This document shows positions 1-8,250 of a stretch of DNA of 10,523 nucleotides, one piece after another; within the stretch, counting starts at the first letter, position 1; each line of letters starts with the position of its first letter. The notes under the pieces are model-generated. The model saw nothing but the letters and a program-made list of their open reading frames with translations. It made no database searches and had not been told where the DNA came from. Both the position numbers and the translations under genes were made by a program. The stretch comes from Paracoccaceae bacterium. GTDB lineage: Bacteria > Pseudomonadota > Alphaproteobacteria > Rhodobacterales > Rhodobacteraceae. The stretch spans positions 1 to 10,523 of the forward strand of contig RFUP01000051.1 in NCBI GenBank assembly GCA_009922885.1, in the 5' to 3' direction.

Positions 1-3000
1 TCTGCCGGAACCGCCTTTTCCTCGATGCTCAGCGGGTGCGGGATGTGCACCAGCATCTCGGTCGGGCAGATCTGGAGGAAGTTGGCCTTCTCCACGTCCC
101 AGTTGGCAAGGATGCGCTCGGCTTTGACCGATCCGGTTTCGGCGGCATGACGCTCGATCAGACCTTTGAGCTGGTCTTCCCAATAGGCGACCGTGACGGG
201 GCAGGTGACGAGCGTTTCCATGTTCATCAGGCCGAAGGCGACGCCTTCCGGATCGTAAACATAGGCCATACCGCCCGTCATGCCTGCGCCGAAGTTCGCA
301 CCGATCTGACCAAGGATCACGGCAACGCCACCGGTCATGTATTCACAGCCGTTGGAGCCGCAGCCCTCGACAACCACTTTCGCGCCGGAGTTCCGCACGG
401 CGAAGCGTTCGCCTGCGCGGCCTGCCGCGAAGAGGTAGCCATCGGTTGCGCCGTAGAGCACGGTGTTGCCGATGATGGTGTTTTCGGCCGCAATGAGCGG
501 CGAGCGCATCGGCGGACGCACGACGATCGTGCCGCCCGAGAGACCCTTGCCGACATAGTCGTTCGCATCGCCCGAGACTTCGATCTTGAGGCCCGGAGCC
601 GCGAAGGCACCGAGCGACTGGCCAGCGGAGCCCGTGAGCTTCACCGTCAGGTGGTTGGGCTGGAGCGAGTTCCGCATGCCGAAGCGCTTGACGATATGCG
701 ACGAGGTGCGCGTGCCCACGGTGCGGTGCGTGTTCTGCACGGCGTAGGACAGTTGCATCTTCTCGCCATCCTCAAGGAAGCGGGCCGCGTCACGGACGAT
801 TTCGGCGTCGAGCGTGTCGGGCACCACGTTGCGGGGCTTCGAACGGTCGTACTTGATCGAACCTGCGCCATCCACGGTGATGAGGAGCGGGTTGAGGTCG
901 AGGTCGTCGAGATGGGCGGAGCCGCGGCTCACCTGGCTCAGGAGGTCGGCGCGGCCGATGACTTCGTCGATCGAGCGTGCACCGATGGAGGCGAGGATTT
1001 CCCGCACTTCCTGAGCGTAGAAGGTGATGAGGTTCACGACCTTGTCGGCGTTACCGGTGAACTTCTGGCGGAGCGCTTCGTTCTGCGTGCAGACGCCGAC
1101 CGGGCAGGTGTTCGACTGGCACTGACGCACCATGATGCAGCCCATCGCGATCAGTGCGGCGGTGCCGATGCCGAACTCTTCGGCGCCCATCATCGCGGCC
1201 ATGACGATATCGCGGCCGGTGCGGAGGCCGCCATCGGTGCGGAGCGTGATACGGTCGCGCAGGTTGTTCATCGAGAGCACCTGGTGTGCTTCGGTGAGAC
1301 CCATTTCCCATGGCAGGCCAGCGTATTTGATGGAGGTTGCGGGCGACGCGCCCGTGCCGCCGTTGTGGCCCGAGATGAGGATGATATCGGCCTTCGCCTT
1401 GGCAACGCCTGCCGCGATGGTGCCGACGCCCGATGCCGCGACGAGCTTCACCGTGACCTTGGCGCGCGGGTTGATCTGCTTGAGGTCATAGATCAGCTGC
1501 GCGAGGTCTTCGATGGAGTAGATGTCGTGGTGCGGCGGCGGGGAGATCAGCGTCACGCCCTTGGTGGAGTGGCGCAGGCGCGCGATCAGCTCGGTCACTT
1601 TCATACCAGGCAGCTGGCCGCCTTCGCCGGGCTTCGCGCCCTGAGCGACCTTGATCTCAAGCTCTTCGCAGGCGTTCAGGTATTCGGCGGTGACACCGAA
1701 GCGGCCCGAAGCGACCTGCTTGATTTTGGCCGAGGGGTTATCGCCGTTTGGTTCGGGCACGAAATGTGCCGGATCCTCGCCGCCCTCGCCGCTGTCGGAC
1801 TTCGCACCGATGCGGTTCATGGCAACGTTGAGCGTTTTATGGGCTTCCGGAGAGAGCGCACCCAGCGACATGCCCGGCGTAACGAAGCGCTTGCGGATCG
1901 AGGTGATCGATTCGACCTCTTCGATCGGGATTGCCTTGCCCAGCGGCTTGATGGCCAGAAGGTCGCGCAGGTGGATCGGCGGGGCCGATTGCATCTTCGC
2001 GGAATACTGCTTCCACATCTCGTAAGAGGCGCGGTCGCAGGCCGACTGGAGCAGGTGCATCGCGGTGGCTTCCCATGCGTGGGTTTCACCGGATTTACGC
2101 GCCTTGTAGAAACCGCCGATGGGCATCACGGCCTCGGCGATGAAGCCGCGGGCATGGATTTCTTCGGCTTTCTTCTGGAGGCCGGCAAGACCGATCCCCG
2201 AGATGCGGCTGGTGAGGCCGGGGAAATACTCGGCGCACATGGCGCGCGAGAGGCCGACGGCTTCGAAGTTCAGACCACCGCGATAGGAAGAGATGATCGA
2301 AATCCCCATCTTCGACATGATCTTGAGAAGGCCCGCATCCACGGCGTCGCGGTAACGGCGCATGGCATCGATGAGCGAGCAATCGAGGAGGCCACGGTTG
2401 ATACGATCGGCAAGCGAGTCCTGCGCGAGGTAGGCGTTCACTGTGGTTGCACCGCAGCCGATCAGCACGGCGAAGTAGTGGGGGTCGATGCACTCGGCCG
2501 AACGGATGTTCAGCGAGCAGAACGTGCGGAGGCCTTTGCGGGTCAGCCAAGAATGCACGGCGCTTGTTGCGAGGATCATCGGCATCGCCACTTTTGCGGC
2601 GGATTGGTTTTCATCCGTGAGAACGAGGTGCGAGGCACCGGAACGGACCGCATCCTCGGCTTCGGCACGGATGCGTTCGAGCCCTTTGCGGAGCGCGTCG
2701 GCGTCATCTTCGTTGGCGGTGAAGGTGCAGTCGATGAAGGCAACCTGCTCACCGAATTGCTTCACCATCACGTCGAACTCGGAGTTCGCGACGAAGGGGC
2801 TTTCCAGAACGAGGATCTCGGTCTGGCTGGAGTTCTCGTCGAGCACGTTCTTCAGGTTACCGAAGCGCGTCTTGAGGCTCATCACGCGGGCTTCGCGCAG
2901 CGAGTCGATCGGCGGGTTGGTGACCTGCGAGAAGTTCTGGCGGAAGAAGTGCGAGAGCGGGCGATACTTGTTCGAGAGAACGGCGGCGGGGGTATCATCG

Positions 3001-4535
3001 CCCATGGAGGCGATCATTTCCTTGCCGTCTTCGGCCATCGGCGCGAGGACCTGTTCGAGTTCCTCGATGGTGTATCCAGCCGCAATCTGGCGGCGGCGGA
3101 GTTCTGCACCGTCGAACTTGGCCGCTTCGGGAACGTCTTTGAGGAGCGAGTTCAGATCCACGACCTTCTCGATCCACTCGCCATAAGGGTTCGCGGAGGA
3201 GAGGCGGTTCTTCATCTCGGTGTCGTGGTAGAGTTTGCCCTCTTTCATGTCGACGGCAATCATCTGGCCCGGTCCAAGCGCGCCTTTCTCGACAACGCCG
3301 CTTTCGCTGACGGGAACCATGCCGGTTTCCGAACCCGCGATGAGGAGGCCGTCACCGGTGACGACGTAGCGCATCGGGCGGAGGCCGTTGCGGTCGAGAC
3401 CGCCGCAAACCCAGCGACCGTCGGTCATGGCGAGGGCGGCGGGGCCGTCCCACGGTTCCATCACGGCGTTGCAATAGGCATACATATCCTGCCACGCCTG
3501 CGGCATCTCGCCCGTGTTCTTCGACCAGGCTTCGGGAACGAGCATGGTTTTGGCCATGGGTGCGGAGCGGCCCGAGCGCACGAGCACTTCGAACACGCCA
3601 TCAAGTGCTGCGGAGTCGGAGGAACCCGGCTGGATGATCGGCTTGATGTCTTCGGCCTGATCCCCGAAGGCCGAGGAGGCCATGCGGATTTCATGGCTCT
3701 TCATCCAGTTCACGTTGCCCTTGAGCGTGTTGATCTCGCCGTTGTGGGCGAGCATGCGGAAGGGCTGTGCCAGCCACCACTGCGGGAAGGTGTTGGTGGA
3801 ATAGCGCTGGTGATAGATCGCGAAGGCCGAAACGAAACGCTCGTCCTTGAGGTCGGGGTAGAACTCGGCCACCTGCTCGGCGAGCATCATGCCCTTGTAG
3901 ATGATCGAGCGGCAGGAGAGGGAGCAGACATACATACCCTGAATGCCTGCAGCGGTGACGGCTTTCTCGATACGGCGGCGGATGACGTAAAGCTCGCGCT
4001 CGAACTGGTCTTCGTCGATGTCCTTTTCGCAGCGGATGAGGATCTGTTCGATCTCGGGGCGCGTTGCGTTGGCTTTTTCACCGAGGCAGGTGATGTCTAC
4101 CGGGACGTGACGCCAGCCGTAGATGTAATGGCCCATGCGCAGGACTTCGGATTCCACGATGGTCCGGCAGGTTTCCTGAGCGCCGAAGTTGGCGCGCGGC
4201 AGGAAGACCTGACCGACGGCGATCAGGCGATCCTGACGCGGCTCGTGGCCTGTGCGGCGCACTTGGTCGTAGAAGAAGGGGACGGGGATCTGGACGTGGA
4301 TGCCCGCGCCGTCACCGGTTTTGCCGTCGGCGTCGACTGCGCCACGGTGCCAGACGGCCTTGAGGGCGGTAATGCCGTTCTCGACCACTTGGCGGCTGGC
4401 TTTGCCATCAATGGCGACAACGAGGCCGACGCCGCAGGAAGAGTGCTCTTCCTCTTCGGCATACATCCCGTTTTCTGCCAGCCATTTGCGCTTGGCTTCC
4501 ATTTCGGCGGCCCAGGCTTCATCAAACTTGGTCAT
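1..4535 (-). CDS. gltB: Glutamate synthase [NADPH] large (alpha) subunit, 3' end cut by window edge
   Basis: The large subunit of bacterial GOGAT hydrolyses glutamine and channels the ammonia to 2-oxoglutarate, giving glutamate in the cytoplasm. Translation from ATG at 4535 gives about 1511 open codons, close to full family length, so only a few residues should be missing. A 33-residue propeptide precedes the expected catalytic Cys34 (HSSCGVGLV). Glutaminase-domain motifs follow: WHRGAVDADGKTGDGAG near residue 63 and RYSTNTFPQW near 240. The synthase domain shows SGHNGGTGASP at 1055-1065 for FMN/2-oxoglutarate binding. The 3Fe-4S cysteines are C1133, C1139 and C1144 in CIMVRQCQSNTC. A Gly-rich C-terminal beta-helix region includes CGSNGCEYMTGG near 1390. 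AAGGAG at 4543-4548, 7 nt upstream, fixes the start. It is the last gene of the gltD run, 2 bp after the GFA gene. Motifs and position are seen; function is family knowledge. Confidence 0.97.
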   Translation of the reverse strand, partial: MTKFDEAWAAEMEAKRKWLAENGMYAEEEEHSSCGVGLVVAIDGKASRQVVENGITALKAVWHRGAVDADGKTGDGAGIHVQIPVPFFYDQVRRTGHEPRQDRLIAVGQVFLPRANFGAQETCRTIVESEVLRMGHYIYGWRHVPVDITCLGEKANATRPEIEQILIRCEKDIDEDQFERELYVIRRRIEKAVTAAGIQGMYVCSLSCRSIIYKGMMLAEQVAEFYPDLKDERFVSAFAIYHQRYSTNTFPQWWLAQPFRMLAHNGEINTLKGNVNWMKSHEIRMASSAFGDQAEDIKPIIQPGSSDSAALDGVFEVLVRSGRSAPMAKTMLVPEAWSKNTGEMPQAWQDMYAYCNAVMEPWDGPAALAMTDGRWVCGGLDRNGLRPMRYVVTGDGLLIAGSETGMVPVSESGVVEKGALGPGQMIAVDMKEGKLYHDTEMKNRLSSANPYGEWIEKVVDLNSLLKDVPEAAKFDGAELRRRQIAAGYTIEELEQVLAPMAEDGKEMIASMGDDTPAAVLSNKYRPLSHFFRQNFSQVTNPPIDSLREARVMSLKTRFGNLKNVLDENSSQTEILVLESPFVANSEFDVMVKQFGEQVAFIDCTFTANEDDADALRKGLERIRAEAEDAVRSGASHLVLTDENQSAAKVAMPMILATSAVHSWLTRKGLRTFCSLNIRSAECIDPHYFAVLIGCGATTVNAYLAQDSLADRINRGLLDCSLIDAMRRYRDAVDAGLLKIMSKMGISIISSYRGGLNFEAVGLSRAMCAEYFPGLTSRISGIGLAGLQKKAEEIHARGFIAEAVMPIGGFYKARKSGETHAWEATAMHLLQSACDRASYEMWKQYSAKMQSAPPIHLRDLLAIKPLGKAIPIEEVESITSIRKRFVTPGMSLGALSPEAHKTLNVAMNRIGAKSDSGEGGEDPAHFVPEPNGDNPSAKIKQVASGRFGVTAEYLNACEELEIKVAQGAKPGEGGQLPGMKVTELIARLRHSTKGVTLISPPPHHDIYSIEDLAQLIYDLKQINPRAKVTVKLVAASGVGTIAAGVAKAKADIILISGHNGGTGASPATSIKYAGLPWEMGLTEAHQVLSMNNLRDRITLRTDGGLRTGRDIVMAAMMGAEEFGIGTAALIAMGCIMVRQCQSNTCPVGVCTQNEALRQKFTGNADKVVNLITFYAQEVREILASIGARSIDEVIGRADLLSQVSRGSAHLDDLDLNPLLITVDGAGSIKYDRSKPRNVVPDTLDAEIVRDAARFLEDGEKMQLSYAVQNTHRTVGTRTSSHIVKRFGMRNSLQPNHLTVKLTGSAGQSLGAFAAPGLKIEVSGDANDYVGKGLSGGTIVVRPPMRSPLIAAENTIIGNTVLYGATDGYLFAAGRAGERFAVRNSGAKVVVEGCGSNGCEYMTGGVAVILGQIGANFGAGMTGGMAYVYDPEGVAFGLMNMETLVTCPVTVAYWEDQLKGLIERHAAETGSVKAERILANWDVEKANFLQICPTEMLVHIPHPLSIEEKAVPA

Positions 4536-4537
4536 GG

Positions 4538-4987
4538 TCAGGCTCCTTCGCTGGTGCTGCCGTAAAGCGCGATAACTTCCGCTTCGGTCAGTGTCTGGTG
4601 GTGGCCGCAAATCGTGTAGCTGTTCGGTTTGCGGTCGATAAAGATTTCACGTTCGAGGGTGAGGTCATCGGAATTGTCGAAAAGACCCACCGGAATTTCC
4701 CATTCGCCATCGTTCGGCCCGTTGCGGGTGACGCGGTAGAAGAGGCCGGAGCCGCATTGCGTGCACCAGCCGCGTTCTGCCCAGTCGGAGGACTGGATGC
4801 GGGCGATGTGTTCGGATCCTTGCCAAGCAAGATTGGCTTTCGGAACGGTGATCGCGGCGAAGATGCCGCCGGCCCAACGCTGGCACATCTTGCAATGGCA
4901 GATGCCGTAGGCGGTGTGTTCCAGCGTGGCGGAGAAGCGCACGGCGCCGCAAAGGCAGCCGCCGTCACGGTGTTGAGCGGTGCTCAT
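4538..4987 (-). CDS. GFA family (glutathione-dependent formaldehyde-activating enzyme-like) zinc protein
   Basis: This 149-residue cytoplasmic protein shows the zinc cysteine pattern of the GFA/CENP-V family. C11 and C13 (GGCLCGAVR) with C75 and C78 (WCTQCGSGL) match the structural zinc site. C30, C32 and C35 (CHCKMCQR) match the second, catalytic-type site. The C-terminal IFIDRKPNSY segment also resembles family members. The founding enzyme was proposed to help condense formaldehyde with glutathione, but most homologues have no proven reaction, so the substrate is unassigned. The ATG overlaps the hydrolase stop by 4 bp (ATGA) and follows a strong AAGGAGG at 4995-5001 with a 7-nt spacer. The stop lies 2 bp before gltB. 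It is therefore co-translated with gltB, and a redox or thiol-related role near GOGAT would be only inference. Confidence 0.9.
   Translation of the reverse strand: MSTAQHRDGGCLCGAVRFSATLEHTAYGICHCKMCQRWAGGIFAAITVPKANLAWQGSEHIARIQSSDWAERGWCTQCGSGLFYRVTRNGPNDGEWEIPVGLFDNSDDLTLEREIFIDRKPNSYTICGHHQTLTEAEVIALYGSTSEGA
4543..4548 (-). promoter_or_regulatory. gltB ribosome binding site
   Basis: AAGGAG lies 7 nt before the gltB ATG, inside the last codons of the GFA gene. This supports the 4535 start and coupled translation with the gene in front. Confidence 0.8.
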
Positions 4988-5838
4988 GCGCGGGCCTCCT
5001 TCTTTGCGGGCAACTCCGAAGAGGGCGGCAGCATGGGAAAGAGGCGCTTCGTGCGGCGGTAGGCGCCGAGCGGTTGCAGAAGCTCGCGGACGCGGCCGAC
5101 GCGGTTGTTGAACGACAGCTGGATCGTTTCATAAAGGACGCCGCCGCCGCGCAAACGCTGCGGGATACCATGCCCGGTTTTGGGCAGGAGCACCTGAAAG
5201 AGGTTGTCGGCCACGGGAAAGCGGTCGCGCTGGGGCTTTTCGGAGGGGCCGACGCCGTGGAAGACGTGATAGGTGGTTTCGGGCACGAGATGATCGGCCA
5301 CCGAGCGGATGCGGTGGTTGGCGATATGCTTGCGCCACTCCATCCAGCGGGGATCGTCGCCTGCGATTTCGGGATGGACCGAGAATTGCGGCGCAAGGGC
5401 CACAGCACTGGTGACGGGCAGATAGTTGGTAATCACCAAGGCGGAAAACGCGCCCATGGAGAAGCCGAGGGTGACGATTTCTTCGGCGTCGATTTCATCC
5501 GCGAAGGCTTTGGCTTCGGCGACGATGGTTTCGATAAGGCCCTCGTCATTGAGCCAGCTGCGCTTCGGTTCGGCGATGAAGAGGACGTTATCGCGCCCGT
5601 TGGCAGAGGCGATTTTGGAGAATTGGTATTCGGGGCTGGCGCGGTGATCGAAGCCCACTCCCGAGAAGCTCAGAGCGAGGCGGCGGCTGGTGCCGCGGTG
5701 CCGCCACGTGCGGAGTTGGGGTGTGTCGGTTTGCGGCACGATCGAGAGCTTCTGCGAGGCGGGCTCGGCCACATCGGCAAAGGCAGCGAGCCGCCCGGGG
5801 GCGTTCTGCCGTGCCGATTGTGGCTCTGAAGCTGCCAT
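4984..5838 (-). CDS. Alpha/beta hydrolase-fold protein of unknown substrate
   Basis: This 284-residue protein is probably a serine hydrolase. The nucleophile elbow is G125-F-S127-M-G129 after the strand EEIVTLGF, and a C-terminal TGHG places the catalytic histidine at H223. D205, after the HVFHG strand, is a possible catalytic acid, but this is uncertain. The core runs from about residue 52 (RLALSFSGVG) to 230. The first 45 residues are polar with no signal peptide or membrane segment, so the protein is probably cytosolic. A basic tail of about 50 residues ends in Pro/Lys/Ala-rich sequence. It lies 20 bp after gltD and overlaps the GFA gene by 4 bp. The Shine-Dalgarno for ATG 5838 is weak (AGGG about 10 nt upstream), so a start further in is possible. 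I cannot name a substrate. The acyl-ester or thioester class is a guess from the fold. Confidence 0.82.
   Translation of the reverse strand: MAASEPQSARQNAPGRLAAFADVAEPASQKLSIVPQTDTPQLRTWRHRGTSRRLALSFSGVGFDHRASPEYQFSKIASANGRDNVLFIAEPKRSWLNDEGLIETIVAEAKAFADEIDAEEIVTLGFSMGAFSALVITNYLPVTSAVALAPQFSVHPEIAGDDPRWMEWRKHIANHRIRSVADHLVPETTYHVFHGVGPSEKPQRDRFPVADNLFQVLLPKTGHGIPQRLRGGGVLYETIQLSFNNRVGRVRELLQPLGAYRRTKRLFPMLPPSSELPAKKEARA
4995..5001 (-). promoter_or_regulatory. Strong ribosome binding site of the GFA gene
   Basis: AAGGAGG is a full match to the anti-Shine-Dalgarno sequence, 7 nt before ATG at 4987 and inside the hydrolase 3' end. It settles the start and suggests that the GFA gene is well translated. 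Confidence 0.8.
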
Positions 5839-5858
5839 TTCCAGTTGCCCTGAACGAG

Positions 5859-7283
5859 TTACTCAGCCGCGACGGCACGCATGCCGTTGAGGTAATTGAT
5901 CACTGCGCCTGCGCAGTCACGGCCATCACGGACAGCCCAGACCACGAGGGACGCGCCGCGCACGATGTCGCCAATCGCGAAGACGCCTTCCGCACCAGTT
6001 TTGCCAGTGGTGAATTCGGCTTTGACGGTGCCCCAGCGGGTGGTTTCCAGCCCTTCGGCAGCCCACTGCTTTGGCCAGTCTTCCGGTTCAAAACCAAGCG
6101 CCTTGACGACGAGATCGGCGGGTTCGTCGATGATCGCACCAGGGATTTCTTCTGGCATCTGGCGGCCCGTGGCGTCTGGTGCGCCGAGGCGCATCTTCTG
6201 GACCTTCACGGCGCTGACGGGGTTGCCGACGAAGCCTGCCGGAGCCGACAGCCATTCGAAGATCACGCCTTCTTCTTCCGCGTTCTGGGTTTCACGCTGC
6301 GAGCCGGGCATGTTGGCGCGGTCGCGGCGGTAGAGGCACTTCACCGAAGTTGCGCCTTGGCGGATCGCGGTGCGGACGCAGTCCATCGCGGTATCGCCAC
6401 CGCCGATGACGACGACGCGCTTTCCGGAAGCGTTGAGGGTGCCGTTGTCGAATTCCTCGACCTCGTCGCCGAAGGACTGACGGTTGGAGGCGGTGAGGTA
6501 GTCGAGCGCCTTGACGATGCCCGTGGCGTTGCCTTCGAGGTCACGCGATTTGTAGACGCCGATAGCGATGATGACGGCGTCATGCTTGCCGCGGATCGCT
6601 TCGAAGGAAATCGTGGTGCCGACTTCGCAGTTCATGACGAATTCGACGCCCGAGTCCTCAAGCTGTTTCACGCGGCGCATGACCACGTCTTTTTCGAGCT
6701 TGAAGCCGGGGATGCCGTAGGTGAGGAGGCCGCCTGCGCGGTCGTGGCGGTCATAGACGGTGACTTGGACGCCAGCGCGGCGGAGCATGTCGGCGGCAGC
6801 GAGGCCCCCGGGGCCGGCTCCGATGATGCCGACGGACTGGTCACGCTCGACAGCAGGCTTGATCGGCTCGACCCAGCCTTCTTCCCACGCGGTATCGGTG
6901 ATGTATTTTTCGACGGAGCCGATGGTGACGGTGCCGTGGCCGGACTGCTCGATCACGCAGTTGCCTTCACAGAGACGGTCCTGTGGGCAGATGCGGCCGC
7001 AGATCTCGGGGAAGGTGTTGGTGGCTTGGGAGATTTCCCACGCTTCGCGCAAACGGCCCGTGGCGGTCATGTTCAGCCAGTCGGGGATGTTGTTGTGCAG
7101 CGGGCAATGCGACTGGCAGTAGGGCACACCGCATTGGCTGCAACGGCTGGCCTGCTCGGCTGCTTTGGCGGCAGCGAATTCGGCATAAATCTCGTTGAAA
7201 TCGGTGCGGCGCTCATCGGCGGTGCGCTTTTCAGGCATCGACCGCGGGATCGTCACGAATTTCAGCATCGGTTGCTTGGCCAT
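5859..7283 (-). CDS. gltD: Glutamate synthase [NADPH] small (beta) subunit
   Basis: The small subunit oxidises NADPH on FAD and passes electrons through 4Fe-4S clusters to GltB. It has 474 residues, normal for the family. Cluster-type cysteines are C48, C51, C56 and C60 (CSQCGVPYCQSHC), then C95, C99, C105 and C109 (CGRICPQDRLCEGNC). The FAD dinucleotide fold is VGIIGAGPGG at 151-160, and the NADPH fold is VVIGGGDTAM at 291-300. The C-terminal FAD motif FAIGDIVRG is near 435-443. An in-frame ATG at 7322 would add 13 residues, but ATG 7283 begins MAKQPMLKF like family members and has GAGGAAG just upstream, so I chose it. It is the first gene of the run, ahead of gltB, which reverses the order seen in E. 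coli. Related GltD-like oxidoreductases exist, but the gltB partner in the same operon makes GOGAT the clear reading. Confidence 0.96.
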   Translation of the reverse strand: MAKQPMLKFVTIPRSMPEKRTADERRTDFNEIYAEFAAAKAAEQASRCSQCGVPYCQSHCPLHNNIPDWLNMTATGRLREAWEISQATNTFPEICGRICPQDRLCEGNCVIEQSGHGTVTIGSVEKYITDTAWEEGWVEPIKPAVERDQSVGIIGAGPGGLAAADMLRRAGVQVTVYDRHDRAGGLLTYGIPGFKLEKDVVMRRVKQLEDSGVEFVMNCEVGTTISFEAIRGKHDAVIIAIGVYKSRDLEGNATGIVKALDYLTASNRQSFGDEVEEFDNGTLNASGKRVVVIGGGDTAMDCVRTAIRQGATSVKCLYRRDRANMPGSQRETQNAEEEGVIFEWLSAPAGFVGNPVSAVKVQKMRLGAPDATGRQMPEEIPGAIIDEPADLVVKALGFEPEDWPKQWAAEGLETTRWGTVKAEFTTGKTGAEGVFAIGDIVRGASLVVWAVRDGRDCAGAVINYLNGMRAVAAE

Positions 7284-7288
7284 GGGGG

Positions 7289-7295
7289 CTTCCTC
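7289..7295 (-). promoter_or_regulatory. gltD ribosome binding site (decides start)
   Basis: GAGGAAG is followed by five cytosines and then ATG at 7283. The upstream in-frame ATG at 7322 would put this site inside the coding sequence, so the shorter protein is preferred. Confidence 0.75.
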
Positions 7296-7351
7296 GCCGC
7301 AAAACAAAGTCGCGCGAGGCATACACCACCACCTGTGACAAGAAAAGTCAC

Positions 7352-7430
7352 TTATGCTGACCTATTTAAAGTATTTTCGACGCAGGGCGGCCGGAATGGC
7401 TCGTTCAGGCCTGAATTTAGGTCAGTATAA
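7352..7430. repeat. Inverted repeat pair, 13-bp arms, upstream of gltD
   Basis: The left arm is 7352-7364 and the right arm 7418-7430, with a 53-bp spacer. Twelve of 13 positions match. The mismatch pairs G7356 with T7426, which would be a G-U wobble in plus-strand RNA and A-C in minus-strand RNA. The shared core is CTGACCTA. The arms could be a pair of operator half-sites or the base of a long stem. The sequence alone does not decide. Confidence 0.6.
7404..7415. repeat. Perfect 12-bp palindrome TTCAGGCCTGAA
   Basis: It is self-complementary with no loop, so it is more likely a protein-binding site than an RNA hairpin. It directly abuts the right arm of the TGACCTA inverted repeat. A near-palindrome CCTGAATTTAGG (7410-7421) overlaps its right half. 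Confidence 0.6.
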
Positions 7431-7446
7431 TTTCCATATCATGTTT

Positions 7447-8247
7447 TCAGGCCCATCCAAGGAGGGCGAGAACGAGCACGCCGATCACGATTCGCCACCA
7501 GCCAAAGAGCGCGTAGCCATGGCGGGAGACGTAGGCGAGGAGGCCTTTGACGACGAAAACCGCCGAGATGAAGGCGGCGATGAAGCCGATGGAGATTTGC
7601 GTGACCGCGTCGCTGGTGAGGCTGTCCCAGCTTTTGTAGAGGTCATAGGCAAATGCGCCTGCCATGGTGGGCATGGCGAGGAAGAAGGAAAACTCCGCCG
7701 CTGCGCGCTTGGAGGCACCGAGGGCCAAAGCGCCGACGATGGTTGCGCCCGAGCGGGAAACGCCGGGGATCATCGCGAGGCACTGGATGCAACCGATGGC
7801 GATGGCGCGCCAGACGGGGATGCTTTCGGCGGTTAAATAGCGGGGTTTGAGCGCGAGGCGATCAATGAAGAGGAGCACGAAGCCGCCCAGAATGAGCATG
7901 GTGGCGATCAGGCGCGGGCTTTCGAAGAGCACGCCCTTGATGAAGTCGCGCGCGAGAACACCCACGAACACCGCCGGAAGGAAGGCCAGAAGCACGGCGG
8001 CGATAAAGCGGCGGCTATCGGCGCTGGAAGGGGCGGTGGAGAAAACCTGCCAGATCTTAGCGGCATAGACCGAAAGCACCGCGAGAACCGCGCCCAACTG
8101 GATCACCACCTCAAAAGTGCGCCCTTCGCTTTCGAAGCCAAGGAAATGGCCTGCGAGAAGAAGATGGCCGGTGGAGCTGACAGGCAAAAATTCCGTCAGG
8201 CCCTCGATGATACCGAGGACCAGCGGGAGAATAACGGTTTCCATCAT
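7447..8247 (-). CDS. uppP: Undecaprenyl-diphosphate phosphatase (BacA/UppP)
   Basis: This integral inner-membrane enzyme dephosphorylates undecaprenyl diphosphate to recycle the lipid carrier for peptidoglycan and other envelope polymers. High dosage is known to give bacitracin resistance in other bacteria. The 266 residues match family length. The first signature is EGLTEFLPVSSTGH at 15-28, with acidic E15 and E19, S25 and H28. The second is PGVSRSGAT at 161-169 with the key R165. The rest is hydrophobic, with about eight likely membrane segments. Tandem ATG codons (8247 and 8244) make the start ambiguous by one residue. The gene starts 3 bp after the NDUFA9-like stop with no clear Shine-Dalgarno, so translation is probably coupled to that gene. 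Confidence 0.96.
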   Translation of the reverse strand: MMETVILPLVLGIIEGLTEFLPVSSTGHLLLAGHFLGFESEGRTFEVVIQLGAVLAVLSVYAAKIWQVFSTAPSSADSRRFIAAVLLAFLPAVFVGVLARDFIKGVLFESPRLIATMLILGGFVLLFIDRLALKPRYLTAESIPVWRAIAIGCIQCLAMIPGVSRSGATIVGALALGASKRAAAEFSFFLAMPTMAGAFAYDLYKSWDSLTSDAVTQISIGFIAAFISAVFVVKGLLAYVSRHGYALFGWWRIVIGVLVLALLGWA

Positions 8248-8250
8248 GGC

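Larger units (their letters stand above)
7284..7446 (-). promoter_or_regulatory. gltD leader/promoter region with inverted repeats
   Basis: This is the only sizeable gap on the minus strand between uppP and gltB, so it should hold the promoter of the gltD run. Seen directly: TTATGCTGACCTA at 7352-7364 recurs inverted at 7418-7430 (TAGGTCAGTATAA) with one mismatch; TTCAGGCCTGAA at 7404-7415 is a perfect 12-bp palindrome; and GTGAC at 7335-7339 pairs with GTCAC at 7347-7351 across 7 nt. I do not see a clear -35/-10 pair, a sigma-54 GG/GC promoter or the NtrC consensus. No hairpin with a T-run that would end uppP transcription is evident, so read-through from uppP cannot be excluded. The regulatory role is inferred. 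Confidence 0.5.

Noticed and set aside
36..4565. Long plus-strand open frame opposite gltB
   Set aside because: It is the exact in-register antisense of gltB, its translation is His/Asp/Gly-rich with no recognisable domain, and gltB is certain. Codon bias explains it.
5721..7430. 569-codon plus-strand open frame opposite gltD and the hydrolase 5' end
   Set aside because: It is in register with gltD and open only because gltD lacks TTA, CTA and TCA codons. It shows no domain and no ribosome binding site.
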